A stretch of DNA of 5,983 bases from an uncultured Thermomicrobiales bacterium (GTDB lineage Bacteria > Chloroflexota > Chloroflexia > Thermomicrobiales > UBA6265): positions 1 through 5,983 of the forward strand of contig CADCWK010000171.1 in NCBI GenBank assembly GCA_902806375.1. The letters run 5' to 3'. The notes below the pieces were generated by a model. That model was given only the letters and a program-made list of their open reading frames with translations. It searched no databases and was not told the DNA's origin. Shown in pieces: positions 1-5,137 of the stretch. The stretch's first letter is position 1, and every line of letters begins with the position of its first letter. A program made the position numbers and the translations under genes.

Positions 1-2
1 AG

Positions 3-929
3 CGGCCGGTGATCCTGATCGGCGTCGAGATCCAGCGCTTCAACCTCCAGAACACCGTGCTGAAGTTCATGGCCGCGACGGGCATCCCGGCGGCGGTGAC
101 GCTGCTGGGCAAGTCGGTGATCGGCGAGCACGTCGCCGGGTTCCTGGGGATGTACGCGCCGGACGAGGCCCACGCGGGCATCCGGCGGGTGGTCGAGGAG
201 AGTGACGGGCTGATCCTGCTCGGGGCGCGGGGGATGGACCTCGCGCCCGGCGGCGACCCGCCCGCGATCGACCCGGGCCGCCGGATCATCGCGACGGCCG
301 ACCGGATCCAGGTCGGACACCGCCGCTACGACGGCATCACGCTGGCCGACTTCGTGAACGGCCTGGCGGCCGCGGCGATCCCGGAGCGCCCGCTGGCGAC
401 GCTGCCTGGCGCGGCGGTCCGGGTGCCGGCACCGCTCCGTGGCGACCAGCCGCTGACGCGCGCGGGCGTCTACGGGGCGCTGGCCGACGCGCTGACCGAC
501 GAGATGGTCGTCATCGCGGACGCCGGGGCGGCCCTCCTGACCGTCGCCGACCTGCCGGTCCAGCTGTGCAGCGAGTTCATGTCGCCGGCGTCGTACGGCG
601 GCCGGGGCTTCGCGATCCCGGCCAGCATCGGCGTCGGGCTGGCCGAGCCGGAACTGCGGACGGTCGTGCTGGTCGAGCTGGACGCGCTGGCCCGCAACGG
701 CTGGGAACTGGCGACGGCCCGGCAGCTCGGGCTGGCGCCGGTCGTAATCGTCCTGGGGCCGGAGCACGCCACCACCGGCGGCTGGGACCCGCGCCGCCTG
801 CCGGACGTGATCGGCGGCGGCTGGTCGGTCAGCTGCCGGACGGTCGGGGAGTTCGCTGGCGCCGTCGCGACGGCGATGACGCGCCGCAACGAGGTCGCGC
901 TGATCGACGCCCGGCTGGTGGTGGGGTAG
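3..929 (+). CDS. Thiamine-diphosphate enzyme family protein (pyruvate/indolepyruvate decarboxylase-like), C-terminal part, degenerate cofactor motif
   Basis: The frame is open from the left edge, so the start and N-terminal pyrimidine-binding domain lie outside; 308 residues are visible, ending at TAG. Residues here are counted from the codon at position 9. The beginning (RPVILIGVEI, then KFMAATGIPAAVTLLGKSVIGE) matches the central domain of the indolepyruvate/pyruvate decarboxylase group. Residues about 150-306 match the C-terminal ThDP-binding domain: DAGAALLTVADL at 171-182, ASYGGRGFAIPASIGVGLAEP at 194-214, and GWELATARQLGLAPVVIVL at 231-249. In this family the domain carries GDG followed after about 25 residues by NN, which bind Mg and the diphosphate. 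Here LVGDGAF is replaced by LVELDAL (221-227) and NN by GP (250-251), and the loop after it is short. The family assignment is firm; 2-oxo-acid decarboxylase activity is doubtful from what is seen. A protein with another role, or a decaying gene, are the alternatives. It is followed 29 nt later by a kinase-like gene on the same strand. Confidence 0.8.
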   Translation, partial: RPVILIGVEIQRFNLQNTVLKFMAATGIPAAVTLLGKSVIGEHVAGFLGMYAPDEAHAGIRRVVEESDGLILLGARGMDLAPGGDPPAIDPGRRIIATADRIQVGHRRYDGITLADFVNGLAAAAIPERPLATLPGAAVRVPAPLRGDQPLTRAGVYGALADALTDEMVVIADAGAALLTVADLPVQLCSEFMSPASYGGRGFAIPASIGVGLAEPELRTVVLVELDALARNGWELATARQLGLAPVVIVLGPEHATTGGWDPRRLPDVIGGGWSVSCRTVGEFAGAVATAMTRRNEVALIDARLVVG

Positions 930-958
930 GCCGCGGGGAACGATCCGGGGAGAACGCG

Positions 959-1909
959 ATGCCGGTCCCGCCGGAGGTGCTGGATGTGCCGGATGTCCCT
1001 GGCGCGTTCGGCATCGGCACCGCGACGGTGACACCACTGCGCGGTGGCCTGTCCGGGGCGGTCTGGAGGGTCGAGGCGGACGAGCGCCAGTATGTCCTGC
1101 GCCGCCATGACCTTGCCGACCCTGGTCAGACGATCGCCCGGATCGCGTCCGAACTCGCGTGGCTCGATGCCCTCGGCGAGCAGTCCACGGTGCGCGTCCC
1201 GGTTCCTGTCCGGCGAGCCGACGGTGCGCTGGCACCCGTCGCCGAGGTCGCTCCGACGGGGATGATCGGCGTCGCCTGGACACTCGTCCACTGGGTCGAA
1301 GGGGCGACACTGGGGCGCCTCCCGGACACTGGCGAGGCCGCGCGTACCGGAGCGATGCTGGCGGGAGTCCATCAGCACGCCCTTCGCTGGGAGAGCCCAC
1401 ACGGGTTCGAGCGCCCGAGCTACGACGTCCGGTACTTCGCCCGGATGGCGACCGATCTGTTCGCCCGGACCGACGGGCAGATCGATCGGTCGGTCAAGGC
1501 CGACCTGCGGGCCGCGCTACCGGTCAGCCTGGACGCGCTCGGACGGCTGATGGGTGACGACACCGAGGTCGGGCTGATCCACGCCGACGTCCACGACGGC
1601 AACGTCGTGTTCGACGCGCGAGACGGCACGCCGGGGTTGATCGACTTCGCCCGGTTCGGCGTCGGTTGCTGGGCACTCGACCTGGCGATGGCCATGCACT
1701 ACCTGACCGAGGACCTCTCGATTCCCCTGGCCGAGGCCTACACCGCCACCTTCGATCTCTCGGCGGCGGGCCGGCGTGCCTTGCCAGCGCTGCGGTACCT
1801 GGCGGCGATCGAGAACCTGGCGATCCTGTCCGCCATCCCGGACGAGGCCGCGTTCGTGCTGGCGGAACTTCCGGACCTCGCTGCACGGGCGCGAAGCCTC
1901 GCGGGCTGA
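959..1909 (+). CDS. Phosphotransferase enzyme family (APH / homoserine kinase II-like) protein
   Basis: A 316-residue protein of the protein-kinase-like fold used by aminoglycoside phosphotransferases, choline kinases, type II homoserine kinases and stress-response kinase A. It transfers phosphate from ATP to a small molecule or protein in the cytoplasm. Visible marks: an N-lobe with LRGGLSGAVWRVE (27-39) in the place of the glycine-rich loop and YVLRRH (45-50) in the nucleotide-lysine strand, with Arg where many relatives have Lys/Arg; the Brenner motif HADVHDGN (208-215) with catalytic Asp210 and metal-binding Asn215; and LIDFARFGVGCWALDLA (227-243) with metal-binding Asp229. The length is normal for the family. 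The ATG at 959 is chosen because GGGGAGA (947-953) precedes it by 5 nt and homologous sequence starts soon after; the frame stays open further upstream, but that part is the shadow of the preceding gene. The gap of 29 nt to the upstream ThDP-like gene suggests one operon. The substrate cannot be read from sequence; antibiotic resistance is not implied. Confidence 0.85.
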   Translation: MPVPPEVLDVPDVPGAFGIGTATVTPLRGGLSGAVWRVEADERQYVLRRHDLADPGQTIARIASELAWLDALGEQSTVRVPVPVRRADGALAPVAEVAPTGMIGVAWTLVHWVEGATLGRLPDTGEAARTGAMLAGVHQHALRWESPHGFERPSYDVRYFARMATDLFARTDGQIDRSVKADLRAALPVSLDALGRLMGDDTEVGLIHADVHDGNVVFDARDGTPGLIDFARFGVGCWALDLAMAMHYLTEDLSIPLAEAYTATFDLSAAGRRALPALRYLAAIENLAILSAIPDEAAFVLAELPDLAARARSLAG

Positions 1910-1949
1910 TCGCCGAGGGGACTCCGGTGGTCTGGTTGACCGGCATCCC

Positions 1950-2017
1950 GTTTCATCACGCTTCACACGTCACGTTTCCCCAGGGGGTTGAGTGGGACGA
2001 GTGGCGCGTGACGAAAC
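1950..2017. repeat. Heptad-built hairpin repeat, copy A
   Basis: First of five related imperfect palindromes. The left arm has three 7-nt units, TTTCATC (1951-1957), ACGCTTC (1958-1964) and ACACGTC (1965-1971). The right arm has the complementary units GACGAGT (1996-2002), GGCGCGT (2003-2009) and GACGAAA (2010-2016). The outermost 12 nt (1950-1961 and 2006-2017) pair with one G-T wobble. The apex is a C-run then a G-run (about 1977-1986). It shares the 18-mer TCACACGTCACGTTTCCC with copy B. It lies 40 nt after the kinase stop and could serve as a terminator-like or mRNA-stabilising hairpin, though no T-run follows. In the remainder of 1910-2229 I see only copy B and a small G-flanked hairpin (CGGTC-TG-GACCG at 2030-2041). 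Confidence 0.8.
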
Positions 2018-2092
2018 CAGAGGGGGGGTCGGTCTGGACCGAGGGGGGAGCCGGAGAGGGAGCGAGACGCCGTGATCCGGGCCGCCATCCCG

Positions 2093-2156
2093 ATTCGGCA
2101 CACGTCACACGTCACGTTTCCCGGGGGGTGCGTGGGACGCGTGAAGCGTGACGAAA
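2093..2156. repeat. Heptad-built hairpin repeat, copy B
   Basis: Left arm units are ATTCGGC (2093-2099), ACACGTC (2100-2106) and ACACGTC (2107-2113). Right arm units are GACGCGT (2136-2142), GAAGCGT (2143-2149) and GACGAAA (2150-2156). The apex is CCC followed by GGGGGG near 2120-2128. The arms pair imperfectly with several G-T wobbles. The element ends 73 nt before the start codon of the restriction-enzyme remnant, so it may lie at or upstream of that gene's promoter; I see no convincing -35/-10 pair in 2157-2229. Confidence 0.8.
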
Positions 2157-2229
2157 GCCATCTCGTCGTTCGTTCGGGTGTGGCATCCTCCGGGTTACGT
2201 GTGGTCGAACGAGATGGGAGTGCGCCCCG

Positions 2230-3090
2230 ATGCCGAAGACGCCCGCCGGTGTGATCGTCGAGCGGTATCTGCGCGAGCTGTGGTCTGCGATGCGGCTGGG
2301 GACGAAGGAGACATCCGGCTACCCGGCGCTCAGCGGCCTCCTGAACGAGGTGGCGAGCGACCTGAAGCCACGCGTCCGGGCGATCAACCATCCCGGCCAG
2401 CAGAAGGTGGGTATTCCCGACTTCGGGCTCTTCACCCAGCAGCAGCTGCGGAACGCCGACGACGACACGCTGATCAACCTGCTCTCGGGACCGGCCGAGC
2501 GCGGCCTGCTGGAGGTCAAGGGCTTCGACGACGATGTCGTGAAGATCGCCAGGACGGACCAGGTCAGGAAGTACCTCGACCAGTCGGGGCTCGTCCTCGT
2601 GACCAACTACTGGGACTTCCTCGTGGTCTCACGGGGGCAGGACGGGGCAATCGTCCTCGGTGACCGCTTCCAGCTCACCCCATCGGCGAAGGTCTTCCGC
2701 GGCGCACTCGCTGATCCCACCTCGCTGGCTGCCGAGCAGGGCGACGGTCTGGTCGACTTCCTCCGCCGCACCCTGCTGCGCAAGGCGACGCTGGCCGACC
2801 CGCGCGACGTCGCCGATCTGCTGGCCAACTACGCCCGTGACGCCCGCCGGCGGATCGAGCGCAAGGGGAGCACGAAAGGACTCTCGGCCCTGCGTGGCTC
2901 GCTCGAAGAGGCGCTCGGAATCTCATTCGAGGGTGAACGGGGCGTCGCCTTCTTCCGGTCGACGCTGGTCCAGACCCTTTTCTACGGCCTGTTCTCGGCC
3001 TGGGTGCTCTGGTCTGACCGCCGCCAGCCGGAGGGCGACCGCGGGCGGCGGACAGCAACGGTTGACCTGGTAGTCCCTCCGTCGCGATGA
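2230..3090 (+). CDS. Truncated single-chain restriction-modification protein, N-terminal PD-(D/E)XK nuclease portion
   Basis: A 286-residue product. The N-terminal pattern resembles large type IIG/ISP-like restriction enzymes, where nuclease, helical linker, methyltransferase and target-recognition domains share one chain of about 900 residues or more. Residues 5-60 carry the usual opening (VERYLRELWSAM, then PALSGLLNEVASDLKPRVRA). GIPDFGLF (61-68) and LLEVKGF (93-99) supply the nuclease motif: Asp64, Glu95 and Lys97. QVRKYLDQSGLVLVTNYWDFLVV (111-133) follows, as is usual after this core. RSTLVQTLFYGLFSAWVLWS (243-262) matches the linker helix that normally leads into the methyltransferase. 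After about residue 263 the similarity fades and the frame stops; no NPPY-type motif follows in any frame. ATG 2230 has GGGAG at 2216-2220, 9 nt upstream. It is flanked by hairpin repeats on both sides. It may be a pseudogene remnant or a surviving stand-alone nuclease-like protein. The family call is from memory of the pattern. Confidence 0.7.
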   Translation: MPKTPAGVIVERYLRELWSAMRLGTKETSGYPALSGLLNEVASDLKPRVRAINHPGQQKVGIPDFGLFTQQQLRNADDDTLINLLSGPAERGLLEVKGFDDDVVKIARTDQVRKYLDQSGLVLVTNYWDFLVVSRGQDGAIVLGDRFQLTPSAKVFRGALADPTSLAAEQGDGLVDFLRRTLLRKATLADPRDVADLLANYARDARRRIERKGSTKGLSALRGSLEEALGISFEGERGVAFFRSTLVQTLFYGLFSAWVLWSDRRQPEGDRGRRTATVDLVVPPSR

Positions 3091-3108
3091 CCATGCTCGA
3101 CCGGAGCG

Positions 3109-3177
3109 CCGGGCGATTCGTCATTCGGCATTCGTCACACCCCTCCCCTAGGGGGAGAGGACGGTGTGACGAATGAC
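3109..3177. repeat. Heptad-built hairpin repeat, copy C
   Basis: Left arm: ATTCGTC (3116-3122), ATTCGGC (3123-3129) and ATTCGTC (3130-3136). Right arm: an 8-nt variant GACGGTGT (3160-3167) and GACGAAT (3168-3174). CATTCGTCACACC (3129-3141) pairs perfectly with GGTGTGACGAATG (3163-3175), and the apex contains the palindrome CCCCTAGGGG (3145-3154). It starts 18 nt after the stop of the truncated restriction gene. Its left 34 nt are identical to copy D. Confidence 0.85.
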
Positions 3178-3212
3178 CTTTCCCTCGGACCAGCAACGCT
3201 CGATCGCAGGTC

Positions 3213-3277
3213 CCGGGCGATTCGTCATTCGGCATTCGTCACACCCATCCCTGGGGGAAAGGACGGTGTGACGAGTG
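3213..3277. repeat. Heptad-built hairpin repeat, copy D
   Basis: Left arm units lie at 3220-3226, 3227-3233 and 3234-3240, in the same order as copy C. Right arm units are GACGGTGT (3262-3269) and GACGAGT (3270-3276). CATTCGTCACACC (3233-3245) pairs with GGTGTGACGAGTG (3265-3277) with one G-T wobble. The apex is ATCCCTGGGGGAA. Positions 3213-3246 equal 3109-3142, so C and D look like a recent duplication with a period of 104 nt; the right arms share GGACGGTGTGACGA. Confidence 0.85.
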
Positions 3278-3360
3278 CGGAATCCGGCGCGGGCGGATGC
3301 GTGGCCCGCCCGCTCAGATGGAGCGACGGCCCGGGAGCGGACCAGGCAGCGTCCCCATGC

Positions 3361-3429
3361 CCGATTCGTCATGCGTCCCACGCCTTGCGACTCCCCGGGG
3401 AATGGGACGCGTGACGCGTGACGAGTCCG
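3361..3429. repeat. Heptad-built hairpin repeat, copy E
   Basis: Left arm: ATTCGTC (3364-3370) and ATGCGTC (3371-3377), then CCACGCC. Right arm: three units, GACGCGT (3406-3412), GACGCGT (3413-3419) and GACGAGT (3420-3426). The 15 nt at 3363-3377 pair with 3413-3427 using two G-T wobbles; an alternative perfect 8-bp stem is GCGTCCCA (3373-3380) with TGGGACGC (3403-3410). The apex is CCCCGGGG (3393-3400). It lies 11 nt beyond the stop of the convergent OsmC gene, so it may end or protect that transcript. The 83 nt between D and E show no gene or other structure. Confidence 0.8.
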
Positions 3430-3440
3430 GGACCGGCCCG

Positions 3441-3884
3441 TCAGACGGCGGCGAGGGTGACCGGGGCGTCGATCGCGTCGACGAGCTGCTCGTGGATCTC
3501 GGTCTGGCCGAGGATCATGCGGCGGACGGCGCACTGCTCGGCGGAGGCCAGGATCGCCGCCCGCTGCCCGTCGTCGAGCGGGCCGTGGAGCGCGATGTCG
3601 GTCTGCACCTGCCAGCGCGGATGCTCCTTGTCGCCGGCGTTGTGGAAGCGGACCTGGATGTCGAAGCCCTCCAGGGGCAGGTGCTCCCGCTTGGCGAAGC
3701 TCTGGATGTTGATCCCGGTGCAGGCCCCGAGGCCCGACGCGACCAGTTCGAACGGTCCCGGGCCGGCGCTCTCGCCCGGTGCCGCCGTCGAGCGGCCCGT
3801 CGTGAACCGGTGCTCGCGGACGGCGACGTCGAAGGTGAACGGGGTCTCGGGCTGGGAGCTGACGCGGGCGAGGTAGTCGGCCAT
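3441..3884 (-). CDS. OsmC family protein (thiol peroxidase-like)
   Basis: A 147-residue protein of the OsmC/Ohr fold. Relatives are cytoplasmic homodimers that reduce organic hydroperoxides with two cysteines. The family signature is clear: GPFELVASGLGACTGINIQSFAKREHLPLEGFDIQVR (43-79 region) contains Cys55, and AEQCAVRRMILG (115-126) contains Cys118. The second site reads CAVRR instead of the frequent CPVH/CPV. FTFDVAVREHRFTTGR (16-31) is the usual N-terminal strand pair. The length is typical. ATG at 3884-3882 is preceded by AGGAG (complement of 3891-3895) with a 6-nt spacer. It reads toward the truncated restriction gene and away from the HAD gene. I would class it as a general OsmC/YhfA-like member rather than true Ohr; the exact substrate is not shown. 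Confidence 0.9.
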   Translation of the reverse strand: MADYLARVSSQPETPFTFDVAVREHRFTTGRSTAAPGESAGPGPFELVASGLGACTGINIQSFAKREHLPLEGFDIQVRFHNAGDKEHPRWQVQTDIALHGPLDDGQRAAILASAEQCAVRRMILGQTEIHEQLVDAIDAPVTLAAV

Positions 3885-3934
3885 GGGGGACTCCTGGGTG
3901 GGACGTGAACCGGCTGGCGGCTCGTTTGCGAACC

Positions 3935-3949
3935 CGTAAGGCGCTTACG
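3935..3949. promoter_or_regulatory. Inverted repeat, candidate operator upstream of the OsmC gene
   Basis: CGTAAG-GCG-CTTACG is a perfect 6-bp inverted repeat with a 3-nt centre. It overlaps the downstream edge of the candidate -10 for the minus-strand OsmC gene, about 50 nt before its start codon. Such a place would suit repression by a MarR/OhrR- or TetR-type regulator; no such regulator gene is in the window, so this is inference from position and symmetry. Confidence 0.4.
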
Positions 3950-3976
3950 ATACCGCGACCCGCGGACCGCTGGCCA
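3947..3976 (-). promoter_or_regulatory. Candidate sigma-70-type promoter for the OsmC gene
   Basis: On the minus strand, TGGCCA (complement of 3971-3976, 4 of 6 matches to TTGACA) stands 18 nt before TATCGT (complement of 3947-3952, 4 of 6 matches to TATAAT). Transcription would start near 3940, giving a leader of about 55 nt. The match is modest in a GC-rich sequence. Confidence 0.3.
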
Positions 3977-4036
3977 GACCCGCTGACGATCCGGCGCGGG
4001 GCCAAAAGGGCCGTCCCGTCCCCGGTGGGAGGCAAT

Positions 4037-4055
4037 CCGGGCACCGGCTGCCCGG
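4037..4055. other. Hairpin in the divergent OsmC/HAD intergenic region
   Basis: CCGGGCA (4037-4043) and TGCCCGG (4049-4055) form a perfect 7-bp stem with a 5-nt loop. A second 7-bp inverted repeat, GCGGACC (4068-4074) with GGTCCGC (4090-4096), follows. No T-run is present. The 308-nt region 3885-4192 holds these, the OsmC control sites and a possible rightward -10; no gene is supported in it, and the open frame starting at 3905 is an upstream extension of the HAD frame without its own ribosome binding site. Confidence 0.4.
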
Positions 4056-4096
4056 CCAGGCGGGAGCGCGGACCGACCCGTCCGGGCACGGTCCGC

Positions 4097-4102
4097 TACC
4101 AT
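4097..4102 (+). promoter_or_regulatory. Possible -10 element for the HAD gene
   Basis: TACCAT matches TATAAT at 4 of 6 positions, including the key T-A at the start and T at the end, in a locally less GC-rich spot 90 nt before the GTG start. No good -35 lies 16-18 nt upstream, where the second inverted repeat sits, so the call is weak. Confidence 0.2.
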
Positions 4103-4192
4103 AGGGCGTCACAGGCCCCGGCGGCGCGGGACGGACCGCGACCGTCCGCCGGGCAGGGTCGGGCGACGGGGTGGCGTCGCCGGGGGGAGCGC

Positions 4193-4984
4193 GTGGCGGA
4201 CCGGCGGGACGACGGGCGGGATCGGCTGGGACGGACGCTCCGGACCCGGCGGCTGGTCCTGTTCGACCTGGACGACACCCTCTGCGACTACACCCTCGCG
4301 CGATCCCACCGCCTGGCGCGGGCGTTCGGCGACGCGTTCGCGGCCTCGCGGCGGTCGCCGCCGGACGACCTGGCGGGGCTGATCGCCCGGTCGGTGGCGA
4401 TGAATCCCCACGGCGTGGACCATTTCCCCGAGCTCCTGGCCAGCTACCACCTCGCGGCGCCGGCGATCGCCGCCGCCCAGGAGTGGTATCGGGCCAACCG
4501 CTTCCATCACCTCGCGTTCTTCGCCGAGACGACGCCGGCGCTGGCCGCTGTCCGCGCGCAGCCCGGCGTGGCGGGCCGCCGCGTCGGGATCATCACCAAC
4601 GGGCCGGCCGAGGTCCAGCGGGCCAAGGTCGAGTTGCTCGGGGTGGCGGCGCTGGTGGACTTCGTCGTCATCTCCGGCGAGTTCGGCGTCCATAAGCCCG
4701 ACCCGGCCATCTTCCGCGAGGCGCTGCGGCTCGGGGACGCGACGGCGGACGAGGCGGTCTACGTCGGGGACTCGGCCGAGCATGACGTCGCCGGGGCCCG
4801 GGCGGCCGGCCTCGCGGTCGTCTGGGTCAACCGCGACGGCGGCCCGTGGCACGGCGACGGCGCCCGCCCGGAGATCGAGGTCCGCGGCATCGGGGAGATC
4901 GCGCAGGCGATCACGACCGGCGACGGACCGGCCGCCCACGCCGTCCACGGCGACGGGTCCGGGCGGGCCAGCGACTATACTTAG
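4193..4984 (+). CDS. HAD superfamily (subfamily IA) hydrolase, YjjG/YfnB-like phosphatase
   Basis: A 263-residue HAD phosphatase; relatives hydrolyse small phosphate esters such as nucleoside 5'-monophosphates in the cytoplasm using Mg and an Asp nucleophile. All four motifs are present: I, LFDLDDTL (23-30), nucleophile Asp25 and acid/base Asp27; II, IITNG (133-137), Thr135; III, VHKPD (166-170), Lys168; IV, VGDSAEHD (191-198), Asp193 and Asp198. The stretch 31-115 is the helical cap typical of subfamily IA. It is slightly longer than usual because of an Arg-rich N-terminus (1-20) and a Gly/Ala-rich tail (241-263). Start choice: GTG 4193 is preceded by GGGGGGAG (4182-4189); the frame is open upstream to 3905 but that part is Arg/Pro-rich non-homologous sequence. 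A start closer to residue 20 is not excluded. The true substrate is unknown. Confidence 0.85.
   Translation: MADRRDDGRDRLGRTLRTRRLVLFDLDDTLCDYTLARSHRLARAFGDAFAASRRSPPDDLAGLIARSVAMNPHGVDHFPELLASYHLAAPAIAAAQEWYRANRFHHLAFFAETTPALAAVRAQPGVAGRRVGIITNGPAEVQRAKVELLGVAALVDFVVISGEFGVHKPDPAIFREALRLGDATADEAVYVGDSAEHDVAGARAAGLAVVWVNRDGGPWHGDGARPEIEVRGIGEIAQAITTGDGPAAHAVHGDGSGRASDYT
4976..4981 (+). promoter_or_regulatory. Candidate -10 element for ispH, overlapping the HAD gene end
   Basis: TATACT matches TATAAT at 5 of 6 positions and covers the last two sense codons of the HAD gene; its stop TAG follows at once. It is the most AT-rich spot in the neighbourhood. No clear -35 is seen 16-18 nt upstream. 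It would give an ispH leader of about 150 nt. Confidence 0.35.
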
Positions 4985-4999
4985 GGTGTATCAGGCACC

Positions 5000-5018
5000 T
5001 GTCCGGGTGCGGACACCC
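5000..5018 (+). promoter_or_regulatory. Mutually exclusive small hairpins in the ispH leader
   Basis: TGTCCG-GGTG-CGGACA (5000-5015) and GGGTG-CGGA-CACCC (5005-5018) are two perfect stems that share bases and cannot form together. The rest of the 4985-5137 leader is C-rich and otherwise plain: a 14-codon open frame (ATG 5041 to TAG 5083-5085) lacks a ribosome binding site, and no known riboswitch pattern is recognised. Confidence 0.3.
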
Positions 5019-5137
5019 GCCCCGACCCATCCATCGACCCATGACCCGGCGGACCATGACCACCCACTCGCCCATCCACGCGTAGCTGCCTCTCCGGACG
5101 ACGTACCGGATCGAGGCCCACGAGGAGCTTCCCCACC

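Noticed and set aside
566..958. N-terminal extension of the kinase gene from the ATG at 566
   Set aside because: It overlaps the ThDP-like gene in another frame with Arg/Gly-rich sequence; the ATG at 959 has a proper ribosome binding site.
470..1402. 310-codon minus-strand open frame across the first two genes
   Set aside because: Overlaps two recognised plus-strand genes and has no recognisable motif.
2072..2254. Small plus-strand frame of 60 codons through repeat B
   Set aside because: It translates the hairpin itself, lacks a ribosome binding site and overlaps the restriction gene start.
1950..3429. CRISPR array made of the repeated palindromes
   Set aside because: Copies are unevenly spaced (from 104 to about 1000 nt), differ in sequence, have a gene between them and no regular spacers or cas genes.
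3109..3429. Insertion sequence with terminal inverted repeats
   Set aside because: No transposase, no target duplication visible, and each palindrome is self-complementary rather than paired across a unit.
3148..4089. 313-codon minus-strand open frame covering the OsmC gene and repeats
   Set aside because: Different frame from the OsmC gene on the same strand, Arg/Pro-rich, and runs through the repeat copies; no family similarity.
4109..4948. 279-codon minus-strand open frame opposite the HAD gene
   Set aside because: Antisense shadow of a gene with all four HAD motifs, caused by high GC; no domain recognised.
5041..5085. Regulatory leader peptide before ispH
   Set aside because: No ribosome binding site and no run of a single telling amino acid; kept only as part of a low-interest finding.
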